Positions 8,113 to 14,938 of a stretch of 27,500 nt of DNA are shown piece by piece. The position numbers and the translations under genes were made by a program. The stretch's first letter is position 1. Each line of letters opens with the position of its first letter. This DNA comes from Paulinella micropora (lineage: Eukaryota; Cercozoa; Imbricatea; Euglyphida; Paulinellidae). Under the pieces are notes generated by a model. The model did no database searches, was not told the origin of the DNA, and saw only the letters and a program-made list of their open reading frames with translations. Location of the stretch: NCBI GenBank assembly GCA_019918135.1, contig WBZZ01006572.1, positions 170,001-197,500 on the forward strand, written 5' to 3'.

Positions 8113-9636
8113 CTAAGTTACGACAAATGTGTAATGATTGGACGCAATATTCGCAGTGGTAGCAATAAACTCCCATCGTCGCTCGGTGTCTAGGGATAGT
8201 CCACTGATTTCATTTTGGTCCTTGCTCCACAGCGGACGGGTATTGTCAAAGCTATCGCACCAAACCCAGTTATACTGATAAACATTGCTATTCATCAAAG
8301 AAGAGCCTTCCAACTTCGGTTTAAGATACATATAGTCTTCTAGTTTTCCAGTTTGACAATCAACATTGAATTCTTGAAGTCGTGCTCCGTCTAGTGTGGT
8401 ATAAAAAGTTTGGACCTTTGAGCCGAGCAGGTTGCTATTGTCGTAAGCAGTGTTCTTATTTTCGGTTGTGTTGAAAACAGAGTGATAAATTTTCTTAATT
8501 CGTCGTCCGTGGCCTCTGTCAAATCTAAGGATAACATTTTGAGAAGTTGAAGCCACTCCGACGGTATTTTTATACAAATAAGAATAATCAATGTTGAAGC
8601 TCATACCTTCGGGGCTCATAATCTTCTGTTGAATTGATTGAATTACATCAGGATTGGTTTCAACAGCTAAGAACAGGCTTAGATTAGTAATACTAACATT
8701 TAAATCAGCTGCCGCGACCGTGCCTCCACCAGTAGAAAGAGGGTCATCGTTGTAATAAAAGATTTTGGGTGTCTGTTGCCAAACAATCCGCATAGTCAAA
8801 ATTTCTGGAAACATAATAGTTTTATCCAGAGCAAAAATAGTATTGTAAAGCATTCCAAGATTAATCTTAACATTAACACTCGGTTCGGCAGTATTAATAG
8901 CTCCTCCTGAGAAATACTTAGCCTCGCTATGTGCTACATTAACAACACTAAGAGTGCCAGTTGCTGCTGCGATTAAAGTATCATCGTGTCTGCGAGCATT
9001 TGTTGCTGGTTGAGTTAAGTAAGCCCGCATCTTAGTTTGATATGAAGTCATAACTTCGGTAATACGAGTAGTAATCGCCGCCGAAACATCACCAGCATTT
9101 GTAGCACCAACAGCGGTCAAAGGGTCTCCGTTTGCTTTTAGAGCGATAGCATCAAGCAAGCTAACTTTTCTTTCAGTCGCAGCGGTATTACTAAAACTCG
9201 CCCCGTTTGTTGTATTGTTCTTTTGAAGCATACAACCAGCACCAGATTTGTTGTCGTGGTTTTCCAAAGCTAGTAAATCATCAATGGAGGTTTCGGGTTT
9301 CCAAATCATCTTGGTGATATTGCCGACTTCGTTAATGTCGCACAGATAAACACCACCTCTGGTAATCAATTGTATCTGCCTAATCGGGGCTAGGCAGTCC
9401 ATAAAGCATTTATTGTAGTTCGCCGCCTTCGCATCTGGGGCATAATTAAAACTCAAAACAGAGCGAGCCAAGTTAAACGGACGGCTGATAAGGTCAAAGT
9501 TGCTTTCCTGTCCTCCCGCGGTAGAAACAGTGATATTAACAGAACCCTCACGAGGGGTAAGCTTATTCAAGCGATAAGAAGCACTGATGTAGTCAGTCCT
9601 GCTAAAATCTAGTTCGCCTCCGTGTTGTGTAGGCAT
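8113..9636 (-). CDS. Major capsid protein candidate (double jelly roll type), 507 aa
   Basis: Identified by size, position and style. It is about 507 aa and beta-rich, without membrane segments, placed immediately after the penton gene and in one block with protease and ATPase, the conserved Polinton/PLV morphogenesis order. The C-terminal part (GHGRRIKKIYHSVFN, then a long Trp/Tyr-rich end) looks like PLV capsid proteins I know. I start at the ATG at 9636 (MPTQHGGEL), not at 9705: the hairpin and TTTTTGAG leader lie between the two, and the extra 23 residues would be encoded by that leader. The palindromic repeat P1 lies just downstream. No lesion is seen in the gene. A structure prediction would decide the fold. 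Confidence 0.8.
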   Translation of the reverse strand: MPTQHGGELDFSRTDYISASYRLNKLTPREGSVNITVSTAGGQESNFDLISRPFNLARSVLSFNYAPDAKAANYNKCFMDCLAPIRQIQLITRGGVYLCDINEVGNITKMIWKPETSIDDLLALENHDNKSGAGCMLQKNNTTNGASFSNTAATERKVSLLDAIALKANGDPLTAVGATNAGDVSAAITTRITEVMTSYQTKMRAYLTQPATNARRHDDTLIAAATGTLSVVNVAHSEAKYFSGGAINTAEPSVNVKINLGMLYNTIFALDKTIMFPEILTMRIVWQQTPKIFYYNDDPLSTGGGTVAAADLNVSITNLSLFLAVETNPDVIQSIQQKIMSPEGMSFNIDYSYLYKNTVGVASTSQNVILRFDRGHGRRIKKIYHSVFNTTENKNTAYDNSNLLGSKVQTFYTTLDGARLQEFNVDCQTGKLEDYMYLKPKLEGSSLMNSNVYQYNWVWCDSFDNTRPLWSKDQNEISGLSLDTERRWEFIATTANIASNHYTFVVT

Positions 9637-9642
9637 TTTTGT

Positions 9643-9671
9643 GTAAGTGCTTTTTTCCAAAAACCACTTAC
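9643..9671 (-). promoter_or_regulatory. Leader hairpin of the MCP gene
   Basis: GTAAGTG, T5, GG, A6, CACTTAC in coding orientation, ending 6 bases before the ATG at 9636. The outer 7-bp arms are identical to those before the penton gene. Confidence 0.75.
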
Positions 9672-9675
9672 GATT

Positions 9676-9687
9676 GCGAAGCTTCGC
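9676..9687. repeat. Palindrome inserted in the MCP leader
   Basis: Perfect 12-base palindrome GCGAAGCTTCGC, part of about 26 extra bases between the TTTTTGAGAT box and the hairpin. The penton leader has only one base at this place, so this is an insertion into an otherwise matching leader. Confidence 0.65.
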
Positions 9688-9720
9688 TTGCAAAGCGTAT
9701 CTCAAAAACGATTTGTAAAA

Positions 9721-9732
9721 GGTTCCTATATT
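9721..9732 (-). promoter_or_regulatory. Late-type promoter box (AATATAGGAACC), MCP gene
   Basis: The coding strand reads AATATAGGAACC after an ATTATTTATTTTTTTG block. It is nearly identical to the box before the spike gene and is inferred to be a core promoter. Confidence 0.6.
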
Positions 9733-9772
9733 AATCCCCCAAAAAAATAAATAATTCTAAAATTAAAATTAA

Positions 9773-10585
9773 TTATCTAGATTTTAACAAATTAAAGAAC
9801 GATGTAAATAGACTAAAATAATTTGTCTCGCGGTAAATCAACAATGTCATTACAATGCCGAGGCCGTTGAGATTAACTGGTTGGTCGTTTTCGTCAGTCA
9901 AGTAAAACCGATACAAATTGCTTGAACTAGTAGATAGTCGTTTGCCGTATTCACTGCCAGAGCCGTCGTAGATAACAGAGCCGAACGGGATTTCATTCGC
10001 GGTATATATTTCCTGTAATACGTGATTATCGCCTTCGCCTACTAAATCTGACTGTAAATATAATGTTTTTTCGCCAGTCAAAATTATGACATTTGGAGAC
10101 CTAATGGAATTATTAGCAAAGAAATATGTTGAGTCGCGGTCAAAACCCATTACTTCGTGAATGCGAGTTTCGCCGTCAAATATAAACCGCGGTTGAATGC
10201 CTCCGTTATTCGCTACGGTAAATAATAGCTTGCCGTCTTCTGGGTCGGTATTGGTATTGTTGCTTGTTATTGTGTATGTGTAGTCATTGGGGCTATCTGC
10301 GGTTAGCACCTCGGCCAGTTTATTCTTTAAGTTATTCATTGTGTAGTTGCCCTCGGGTATCGTAATCAGAGCCTCAAATCCATCTTCGCTCAGAGTAAAA
10401 GTATTGTATGGCGAAGAAACAGAATAATACGACTTCGGCACATAGATATGTAAAATTTTACAATGTGTTGGATTGTCTAGCGATTTCATATCAATGGAGT
10501 GAGTGAAATCACTGTCCGTGCCATTTATCCTATTTTTGCTATTGACATAGTAAATATTACTACTTCGCCCACCTCTATATTCCAT
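9773..10585 (-). CDS. Penton / minor capsid protein, 270 aa
   Basis: The N-terminus YYVNSKNRINGTDSDFTHSI matches the opening pattern of PLV, Polinton and Mavirus minor capsid (penton) proteins: 'Y-x-(D/N)-S-x-(D/N)-R', then '(S/D)-D-F' and a beta-strand with an Ile. A mid-region EGNYTMNNLKNKLAEVL follows, also typical of this family. The length of 270 aa suits a single-jelly-roll penton. It lies just upstream of the MCP, the usual order, and shares the same leader hairpin arms. The ATG at 10585 is fixed by the hairpin ending one base before it. Confidence 0.8.
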   Translation of the reverse strand: MEYRGGRSSNIYYVNSKNRINGTDSDFTHSIDMKSLDNPTHCKILHIYVPKSYYSVSSPYNTFTLSEDGFEALITIPEGNYTMNNLKNKLAEVLTADSPNDYTYTITSNNTNTDPEDGKLLFTVANNGGIQPRFIFDGETRIHEVMGFDRDSTYFFANNSIRSPNVIILTGEKTLYLQSDLVGEGDNHVLQEIYTANEIPFGSVIYDGSGSEYGKRLSTSSSNLYRFYLTDENDQPVNLNGLGIVMTLLIYRETNYFSLFTSFFNLLKSR

Positions 10586-10586
10586 A

Positions 10587-10615
10587 GTAAGTGCTTTTTT
10601 TCAAAAACCACTTAC
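10587..10615 (-). promoter_or_regulatory. Leader hairpin of the penton gene
   Basis: GTAAGTG, T5, G, A7, CACTTAC in coding orientation, ending one base before the ATG. TTTTTGAGATT lies directly upstream and AATATATAG some 15 bases further up. Confidence 0.75.
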
Positions 10616-10666
10616 AATCTCAAAAACTATATATTGGAAAATATATTTTTATTTTACTGGCGGGTT

Positions 10667-12817
10667 CTAAATGTATGTGTCAAAGCCATACCCATTCTGC
10701 GATTTCAGGTCCTCCGCTTCTTTTTCTTTTAAGTCTGTCCAACCGCTGGCAAATTTAAAGCGGTTCCCTTTTGCTCGCTCTAAAAGAAACCGTATACTAT
10801 GCCATCCGCAGGTATCTGTCGTGTCGCTTTGGTTTTTAACCTGATTGACTTTCATAAGTAGATATGTGTTCGGCTTACTCTTTTCAATAAGCTGTTTAAT
10901 TTGGTGAAGAAATAGCTCAGTCGGCTTATACAGTGCGAGAGGGTCGTAGATTTCAATAGAGTCATCTTTAATGGTGTCAATCCAAACAGCAATCCAATGT
11001 GAGCCTGGTTGGCTAGACTTATCCAAGTTCATTATAAAACCATACTTCTTTCTTTTTTCTGGTTTCAATTTGTTTATTTCATCGCTGGCTACCGTGCCGA
11101 TATACCATTCGTGCTTTTTCATAATGTTGTCTATTTCGTCCGTCATTAGCCCTCGGTAGGGGTAAACCCCTACAACCCCATCAGAGGGGGTGCGGGGGAC
11201 GAAGTTCCCTGCTCCTACGACCCCTGGATTTATATCTTTCTCATTTTGTGTTTGTGGTTGAATGGTGTCTACCTCGGCGGTGGGGTTTGGTTGCTCTTCT
11301 GTTAGTGCTGGTTGAATGGTGTCTACATCTGTGGTGGGGGCTGGCGGTTGAACTTCCTCTACATCTGTGGTGGGGGTGCGGGGGCTTGCCCCTGCTGTTG
11401 CTTCCTCGGTTGGTTGAATACCGAGAGTATTTGAAACTTGATTTTTAATGTTTGGGTCGCTTCTCATTTCAGATACTAAGTTATTTACATAATCCTTCTT
11501 CTTCATTTTCTTCTTACCTCCTTTGTCGGTAGATGTGTATTTGCCCTTCTTCAAATATTTCTTAATTTTTGCTATCGTTAAAAGTTTGTGTATTAATTCC
11601 TCCATCGTTTTTGCCCCAGCACCAGCTTGGTTTATTCCCAAATAATCAGCGAGTTTCTTTCTCATTTCATTCTGGTCTATTCCTAAATCAATACCTTCAT
11701 CTACTATAACCTGTGCCATACCCGCTGTCGTGTGTTTTCCTTTAACTTTTTTTGGTGGTGGTTTGCCCCGAGCTTTCATTTCTTTTTCCAAAGCAGGGCC
11801 CAAAGTTTTGGGTATGTCCAATTTTGGATACTTGTAATCATTTCTTAAACCTGCGGATATGTATGATATTTTGTCTTTAATTTCAAAGTGTTTCGCTTTG
11901 GCCTCCGCTAGTTTTTTTTCTTGTTCTAATTCTTTTTTGTATTGTTCCGCCAGTTCTTTCTGCTCATCTGCTGATTGGGCATCGGCTATTGCTTTTTCTA
12001 TTCCTGTGCCAAGTTTGATAAATTCTGTTTTGCTCAAGCTTTTAATAAATTTAGTTGTAAAGCCCGCTTTCTTCATTAATTCAATGTATTTTTCTTTTAA
12101 TTCCTTCTCAGCCTTTTTCTCTTCTTTTGTTTTCAATGGCATCTGCTTTTCTTCTGGTGCTTGTGGTGCTTGTGGTGCTTGTGGTGGTCCTAATTGTGGT
12201 GCTTGTGGTGGTCCTAATTGTGGTGCTTGTGGTGGTCCTAATTGTGGTGCTTGTGGTGGTGCTTGTATGTATTGAGGTTGGAAAGGTGGTAATAGCATTA
12301 AATTATTTTTTCTATCTTGTTCAAATTTTACATCCTCTATAAGTTTTTGCTCTCTGTTCGCCTCCCTTATGAGGTCTTCTTGTCTTGCTTTAATGTCGGC
12401 ATTCTCCTTCCTCTCCATTCTTTTCTTCTCATCTTCCGCCTGTTCTCTTAACTTCTTTTCCTTTTCTTCCTGCTCGTGTATTAGTTCATATTTTTTCAGC
12501 AGGTTGTTTTGTATCTGGTTGCGGTTCTCGTGTTCAAGACGATTGAATTCGGACTTAACTATTCGCTCTTTTGTAGGGACTCCGCCCCTACGACCCCGCC
12601 TGTGGGGTTTGGAATGGGTATCCCCTTTCATATATTTCAAAAACAGTTTAACGATTTGAAGTGTTGAAAGGTCATTCGTTTTCTCGCCAAAGTTGAGATA
12701 TGCTCGTTTGTCTTTCACTTTAATATATGGCCGACCATCTTTGGTTCTGTATATCCTCGGCGGTCTTTGTTTTCGCAGAGACTTCGCCTCCGCACCTCCA
12801 CGAGTTTTGGTCTTCAT
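10667..12817 (-). CDS. Protease polyprotein: coiled-coil/Pro-rich protein with adenovirus-type cysteine protease, 716 aa
   Basis: Residues about 575-716 form the protease. His607 (GSHWIAVW), Asp625 (IYDPL), Gln663 (KNQSD) and Cys670 (TCGWHS) occur in the order and context of adenain/Ulp1-type enzymes that mature Polinton and adenovirus capsids. The N-terminal 570 residues are unusual: a basic start, long Glu/Lys/Arg coiled coil (about 95-180), a tandem PQAPQLGP repeat, more coiled coil, a Lys-rich helical domain (about 395-470), then a Pro/Thr linker. Family proteases are usually about 150-250 aa, so this is a fusion or a scaffold-protease precursor. Three in-frame GC palindromes (12573-12591, 11377-11395, 11156-11212) and one copy of the 25-base Q repeat fall inside it, mostly in linkers. 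Confidence 0.85.
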   Translation of the reverse strand: MKTKTRGGAEAKSLRKQRPPRIYRTKDGRPYIKVKDKRAYLNFGEKTNDLSTLQIVKLFLKYMKGDTHSKPHRRGRRGGVPTKERIVKSEFNRLEHENRNQIQNNLLKKYELIHEQEEKEKKLREQAEDEKKRMERKENADIKARQEDLIREANREQKLIEDVKFEQDRKNNLMLLPPFQPQYIQAPPQAPQLGPPQAPQLGPPQAPQLGPPQAPQAPQAPEEKQMPLKTKEEKKAEKELKEKYIELMKKAGFTTKFIKSLSKTEFIKLGTGIEKAIADAQSADEQKELAEQYKKELEQEKKLAEAKAKHFEIKDKISYISAGLRNDYKYPKLDIPKTLGPALEKEMKARGKPPPKKVKGKHTTAGMAQVIVDEGIDLGIDQNEMRKKLADYLGINQAGAGAKTMEELIHKLLTIAKIKKYLKKGKYTSTDKGGKKKMKKKDYVNNLVSEMRSDPNIKNQVSNTLGIQPTEEATAGASPRTPTTDVEEVQPPAPTTDVDTIQPALTEEQPNPTAEVDTIQPQTQNEKDINPGVVGAGNFVPRTPSDGVVGVYPYRGLMTDEIDNIMKKHEWYIGTVASDEINKLKPEKRKKYGFIMNLDKSSQPGSHWIAVWIDTIKDDSIEIYDPLALYKPTELFLHQIKQLIEKSKPNTYLLMKVNQVKNQSDTTDTCGWHSIRFLLERAKGNRFKFASGWTDLKEKEAEDLKSQNGYGFDTYI
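11156..11212. repeat. GC-rich palindromic repeat P4, inside the protease polyprotein
   Basis: GTAGGGG/CCCCTAC stem at 11156-11173, followed by a 39-base unit (11174-11212) matching the intergenic 12946-12984 at about 35 of 39 positions. It is read in frame as a Gly/Val/Pro-rich segment just before the protease domain. Confidence 0.75.
11377..11395. repeat. GC-rich palindromic repeat P5, inside the protease polyprotein
   Basis: TGCGGGGGCTTGCCCCTGC, a short member of the same family as P3 and P4, read in frame in the Pro/Thr linker. Confidence 0.65.
12173..12263. repeat. 24-base tandem repeat encoding PQAPQLGP
   Basis: About three and a half copies of a 24-base unit (GGTGCTTGTGGTGGTCCTAA with TTGT) that encode an eight-residue Pro/Gln/Ala repeat in the protease polyprotein. 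It forms a flexible linker and is likely to vary in copy number by slippage. Confidence 0.85.
12573..12591. repeat. GC-rich palindromic repeat P6, inside the protease polyprotein
   Basis: GTAGGG(ACTCCGC)CCCTAC followed by GACCCCGCC, read in frame as an Arg/Gly-rich segment near the N-terminus. Confidence 0.65.
12775..12799. repeat. 25-base Q repeat, copy 1 (in coding sequence)
   Basis: Identical over 25 bases to 14156-14180 and one base different from 12820-12844. Here it lies within the first codons of the protease polyprotein and encodes GGAEAKSL. Confidence 0.8.
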
Positions 12818-12819
12818 AT

Positions 12820-12844
12820 GCAGAGACTTCGCCTCCGCAGCTCC
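12820..12844 (-). promoter_or_regulatory. 25-base Q repeat, copy 2 (leader hairpin of the protease gene)
   Basis: In coding orientation it contains GCGGAG-GCGAAGT-CTCTGC, a 6-bp RNA stem including one G-U pair, two bases before the ATG at 12817. Copy 1 follows 20 bases later inside the gene. Confidence 0.7.
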
Positions 12845-12853
12845 GTTTTTGGT

Positions 12854-12884
12854 GAAGCTTTTTTTAAAAAAAGGTTCGTATATT
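12854..12884 (-). promoter_or_regulatory. Late box plus T/A hairpin, protease gene
   Basis: The coding strand reads AATATACGAACC and runs directly into T7 A7 GCTTC. GAACC and GCTTC flank the T/A core and pair except at one position. The segment from GAACC on, including the following CACCAAAAA, recurs at 20075-20105 before another late-type gene. Confidence 0.65.
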
Positions 12885-12945
12885 GTTAGAAAAAAAATTA
12901 ATATAAGATTTAGTTTATCTCCTACGGCGATAGCCAGTAATACAT

Positions 12946-12984
12946 AACCCCAACGGAGGGGGTGCGGGGGACGAAGGCCCCTGC
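12946..12984. repeat. GC-rich palindromic repeat P3, meeting a stop codon
   Basis: 39-base unit homologous to 11174-11212. Its outer edge supplies the first base read of the stop codon TAG (12984-12986) of the adjacent minus-strand gene, so it is placed exactly at a gene end. Confidence 0.75.
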
Positions 12985-13295
12985 TAACGAAACTTAACAG
13001 CTCCGCCTCGTTGCTTGCCGTAGCCTTGCTTCATCGCGGCCTTCGCTACACGGTCCGCATAAGGAACTCCGACATCGCTAAGAAAGGTAGCACCCCTTGA
13101 AATCAACTGGTTCTTCTTGATAAACCTATTAGCATCCACTATTGCTTGTCCGACTTTTTTCCAATTTACTTTACCTCCTGTTTGTTTCTTTTTTGATTTT
13201 CTTTTCCCTCCTGCTTGTGGCATACTTACTGGGCTTGGATTGTAGCTGATGTTATAACCTGATGGACTACTGATAATAACGGGTGATGTTGGCAT
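12984..13295 (-). CDS. Small basic virion-type protein, 103 aa
   Basis: Three parts: a Ser/Pro-rich N-terminus, a basic GGKRKSKKKQTGGK segment (residues 29-42), and a helical C-terminal half (VGQAIVDANRFIKKNQLISR ... GYGKQRGG). The two GG sites flanking the basic stretch (QAGGK, QTGGK) and a third near the end (KQRGG) resemble, but do not match exactly, adenovirus-protease cleavage sites. Size, charge and location between ATPase and protease suggest a core or membrane-active precursor like adenovirus pX/pVI. That comparison is functional analogy, not detected homology. Upstream, TTTATTTTTTTTCAAACATTATATAG precedes the ATG without a hairpin, unlike its neighbours. It ends inside palindrome P3. 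Confidence 0.7.
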   Translation of the reverse strand: MPTSPVIISSPSGYNISYNPSPVSMPQAGGKRKSKKKQTGGKVNWKKVGQAIVDANRFIKKNQLISRGATFLSDVGVPYADRVAKAAMKQGYGKQRGGAVKFR

Positions 13296-13329
13296 CTATA
13301 TAATGTTTGAAAAAAAATAAATATTAAAA

Positions 13330-14154
13330 TTACAAAAACCTTTTGTTGAAGTTTTGCCTCAGTTCGTCCGATACAGCATCAACATACAAAAAGTTAAATC
13401 GTTCTTTGGTAGCCTCGTGATATTTTTCAATAAAGTATTCAAGGTCGTAGCCGAGGTCTAAATGTTTATATACAAGTTCAATTTTATCAACACTCTGACC
13501 AGGAAAAATAAGAAGGTAGTCAAGCTGTTTAATCGCCTCAGGTTTCATATCGTTAAGATACTGCGAGCTCATAATCACCTTTGACTTGTAGTGGCGGTTT
13601 TTCTTTAACAGGTCGCTCACAGACTTATCCCTTAAACCACTACCTAAATCGTCTAGCACGAACACGACTTCTGGTGTAATGTATTTGCTCGGTCTCTGTG
13701 GTTTTTCGCCTCCCTCCTGCTTCTTCTTCTCTTCCTCTTTACCAAAATATAAAAACTTCGGCTTTGGTTCTTCTTTCTCGTCTTGAATGATTTCGCCTTC
13801 TTGCTCTTCATCGGGTTTATTCAGTTTATCTAACTCGTAATCAATAACAGACAGGCCATCCGTTTTCAAATATGTGTATATCGCCATCGGGTTTCCCTTC
13901 TTCTTGAAGTGCTTAACCATTTCTTTGTAAATGTGGTCTTTATGTATTGTTGAAGCAATAATAACAATACGGGTCTTTTTGTCAGTTGTTCGTTTTAGGA
14001 TTTCAAACAGTGCCGTTGTCTTGCCACTCTTCTTGCGAGCGAGAAGAAAAATATTGGCATACGGTTCATCAAACAACTTATATCCTTTTGCCAACTTGTC
14101 GCCATCTCCGTTTTGCTTGACTGGTTTAACCTTTACATTATTTATTTTCTCCAT
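13330..14154 (-). CDS. Genome-packaging ATPase (A32 / FtsK-HerA type), 274 aa
   Basis: Walker A is ARKKSGKTT (residues 39-47), with Ala in place of the usual first Gly. Walker B is VVFVLDDLG, followed by the sensor-like VIMSSQYLND, which matches A32-like ATPases of Polintons, virophages and NCLDVs. They drive DNA into the capsid at a vertex. A low-complexity Glu/Lys insert (EEQEGEIIQDEKEEPKP ... KEEEKKKQEGGEKPQ) sits between the Walker motifs and makes the protein longer than the core domain needs. The gene belongs to the morphogenesis block. Its leader has the 25-base Q repeat one base before the ATG and an ACCTACGGTCGTAG element shared with the fibre gene. Confidence 0.88.
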   Translation of the reverse strand: MEKINNVKVKPVKQNGDGDKLAKGYKLFDEPYANIFLLARKKSGKTTALFEILKRTTDKKTRIVIIASTIHKDHIYKEMVKHFKKKGNPMAIYTYLKTDGLSVIDYELDKLNKPDEEQEGEIIQDEKEEPKPKFLYFGKEEEKKKQEGGEKPQRPSKYITPEVVFVLDDLGSGLRDKSVSDLLKKNRHYKSKVIMSSQYLNDMKPEAIKQLDYLLIFPGQSVDKIELVYKHLDLGYDLEYFIEKYHEATKERFNFLYVDAVSDELRQNFNKRFL

Positions 14155-14155
14155 A

Positions 14156-14180
14156 GCAGAGACTTCGCCTCCGCACCTCC
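14156..14180 (-). promoter_or_regulatory. 25-base Q repeat, copy 3 (leader hairpin of the ATPase gene)
   Basis: Identical to 12775-12799. The RNA hairpin GCGGAG/CTCTGC ends one base before the ATPase ATG. Confidence 0.7.
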
Positions 14181-14188
14181 AAATATAT

Positions 14189-14218
14189 TACTGTCTACGA
14201 CCGTAGGTTGTATATATT
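14189..14218 (-). promoter_or_regulatory. Promoter/leader element shared with the fibre gene
   Basis: The coding strand reads AATATATACAACCTACGG followed by TCGTAGACAGTA. The fibre gene has the same block at 19187-19216 with a single G/A change in the ACCTACGG...GACAGTA part. CTACGGTCGTAG is itself a small inverted repeat. Confidence 0.65.
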
Positions 14219-14238
14219 CTAAAATAAATTTTTTTACC

Positions 14239-14268
14239 TGCGGGGTTGTAGGGGGAGCAGGCCCCTAC
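14239..14268. repeat. GC-rich palindromic repeat P2, containing a stop codon
   Basis: Stem GTAGGGG (14248-14254) and CCCCTAC (14262-14268), 29 of 30 bases identical to P1. The TAG stop of the 14265-14627 gene lies inside its arm. Confidence 0.8.
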
Positions 14269-14627
14269 GCTAGAAATTCTAAACAAATAACAATTCTTCC
14301 AGCTAGCAGGTCAGTCTCAATACTGCCATTGTCTGTTTTAAGCACTCTAAATGTGTATTGTCCGTCGGTCCGATTAATAATCCCCAAATTGTAGCTTAGA
14401 TTTGAAATGTTTGCGGTGTTGCTATCGGCGAATGTGCCAATAATTCCTATGCGGTCCATATGAAGAATTTTTGTTTTCGTCTCGGTCATATCATTCATAT
14501 AGTGGATATACTTAACATTCATTCTAGTTGGGGTAAAGTTCAATTTAATGGTTTTGTCAAATGTTTTGCTACCGCCCGCAAAATCATTACTTAGAAAAAT
14601 AATCTTTTGGAATTTGAAATCAGTCAT
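14265..14627 (-). CDS. Small beta-rich protein, 120 aa
   Basis: I do not recognise this family. The protein alternates short polar and hydrophobic strands (IKLNFTPTRMNVKYIHY, ILHMDRIGIIGTF, YTFRVLKTDNGSI, GRIVICLEFL) and has no signal or membrane segment, so a compact beta domain such as a minor virion protein is plausible. It lies at the upstream end of the minus-strand block. A late-type box, ACATATAGAAAC, is just before the ATG. The stop codon is contributed by palindrome P2, so the original C-terminus may have been different. It is divergent from the 14654 gene, with 26 bases between them. Confidence 0.65.
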   Translation of the reverse strand: MTDFKFQKIIFLSNDFAGGSKTFDKTIKLNFTPTRMNVKYIHYMNDMTETKTKILHMDRIGIIGTFADSNTANISNLSYNLGIINRTDGQYTFRVLKTDNGSIETDLLAGRIVICLEFLA

Positions 14628-14653
14628 TGTTTCTATATGTTGTATAATATATT

Positions 14654-14938
14654 ATGTTATTAATATTATTATTTGTGTGCTCTGTGTTAGGTCGGACAGC
14701 TTGCGATTTCTATTCGCGAGTCAGCGATAAAAAAAATGAAAGTTGTGTGTGGTGTATTCAAAAAGGAATAGAAACCAAATTTAAATGTGTGTATAAGCCT
14801 TTCAGCGATTGGTGTGTTAGTTTTGATGAAGCTATTCCGCTAATCTGCTCACAAGCAAATAGCGTTGTGACGGGCTCCGCCCTCACAAATGAAGCCTCGT
14901 GGTATAAAGTCTATCTATATGAATGCTCATTTCTTTGA
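14654..14938 (+). CDS. Small secreted cysteine-rich protein, 94 aa
   Basis: The N-terminus MLLILLFVCSVLG is a clear signal peptide with likely cleavage after residue 13-16. The mature part has seven further cysteines (SCVWC, FKC, DWC, LIC, YEC) spaced like a small disulphide domain. I cannot assign a family; PSI/EGF-like modules are possible. A small palindrome, GTGAcGGGC-TCC-GCCC-TCAC (14867-14886), lies inside the coding region. The gene is plus-strand and overlaps the end of the minus-strand membrane-protein gene by 12 bases. It is unusual for this element type and might be exported from the infected cell or displayed on a membrane. Reality as a gene rests on the signal peptide and Cys pattern. 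Confidence 0.5.
   Translation: MLLILLFVCSVLGRTACDFYSRVSDKKNESCVWCIQKGIETKFKCVYKPFSDWCVSFDEAIPLICSQANSVVTGSALTNEASWYKVYLYECSFL

Noticed and set aside
9637..9705. Longer N-terminus of the major capsid protein (start at 9705)
   Set aside because: The extra codons are the leader hairpin and palindromic insert, which the penton gene has as non-coding leader.
12173..12263. CRISPR-like array
   Set aside because: The units are directly tandem without spacers and lie in frame in a coding region.
11859..12342. Plus-strand Cys/Gly-rich and Val/Leu-rich frames opposite the protease polyprotein
   Set aside because: They are antisense readings of the PQAPQLGP tandem repeat and coiled coil.
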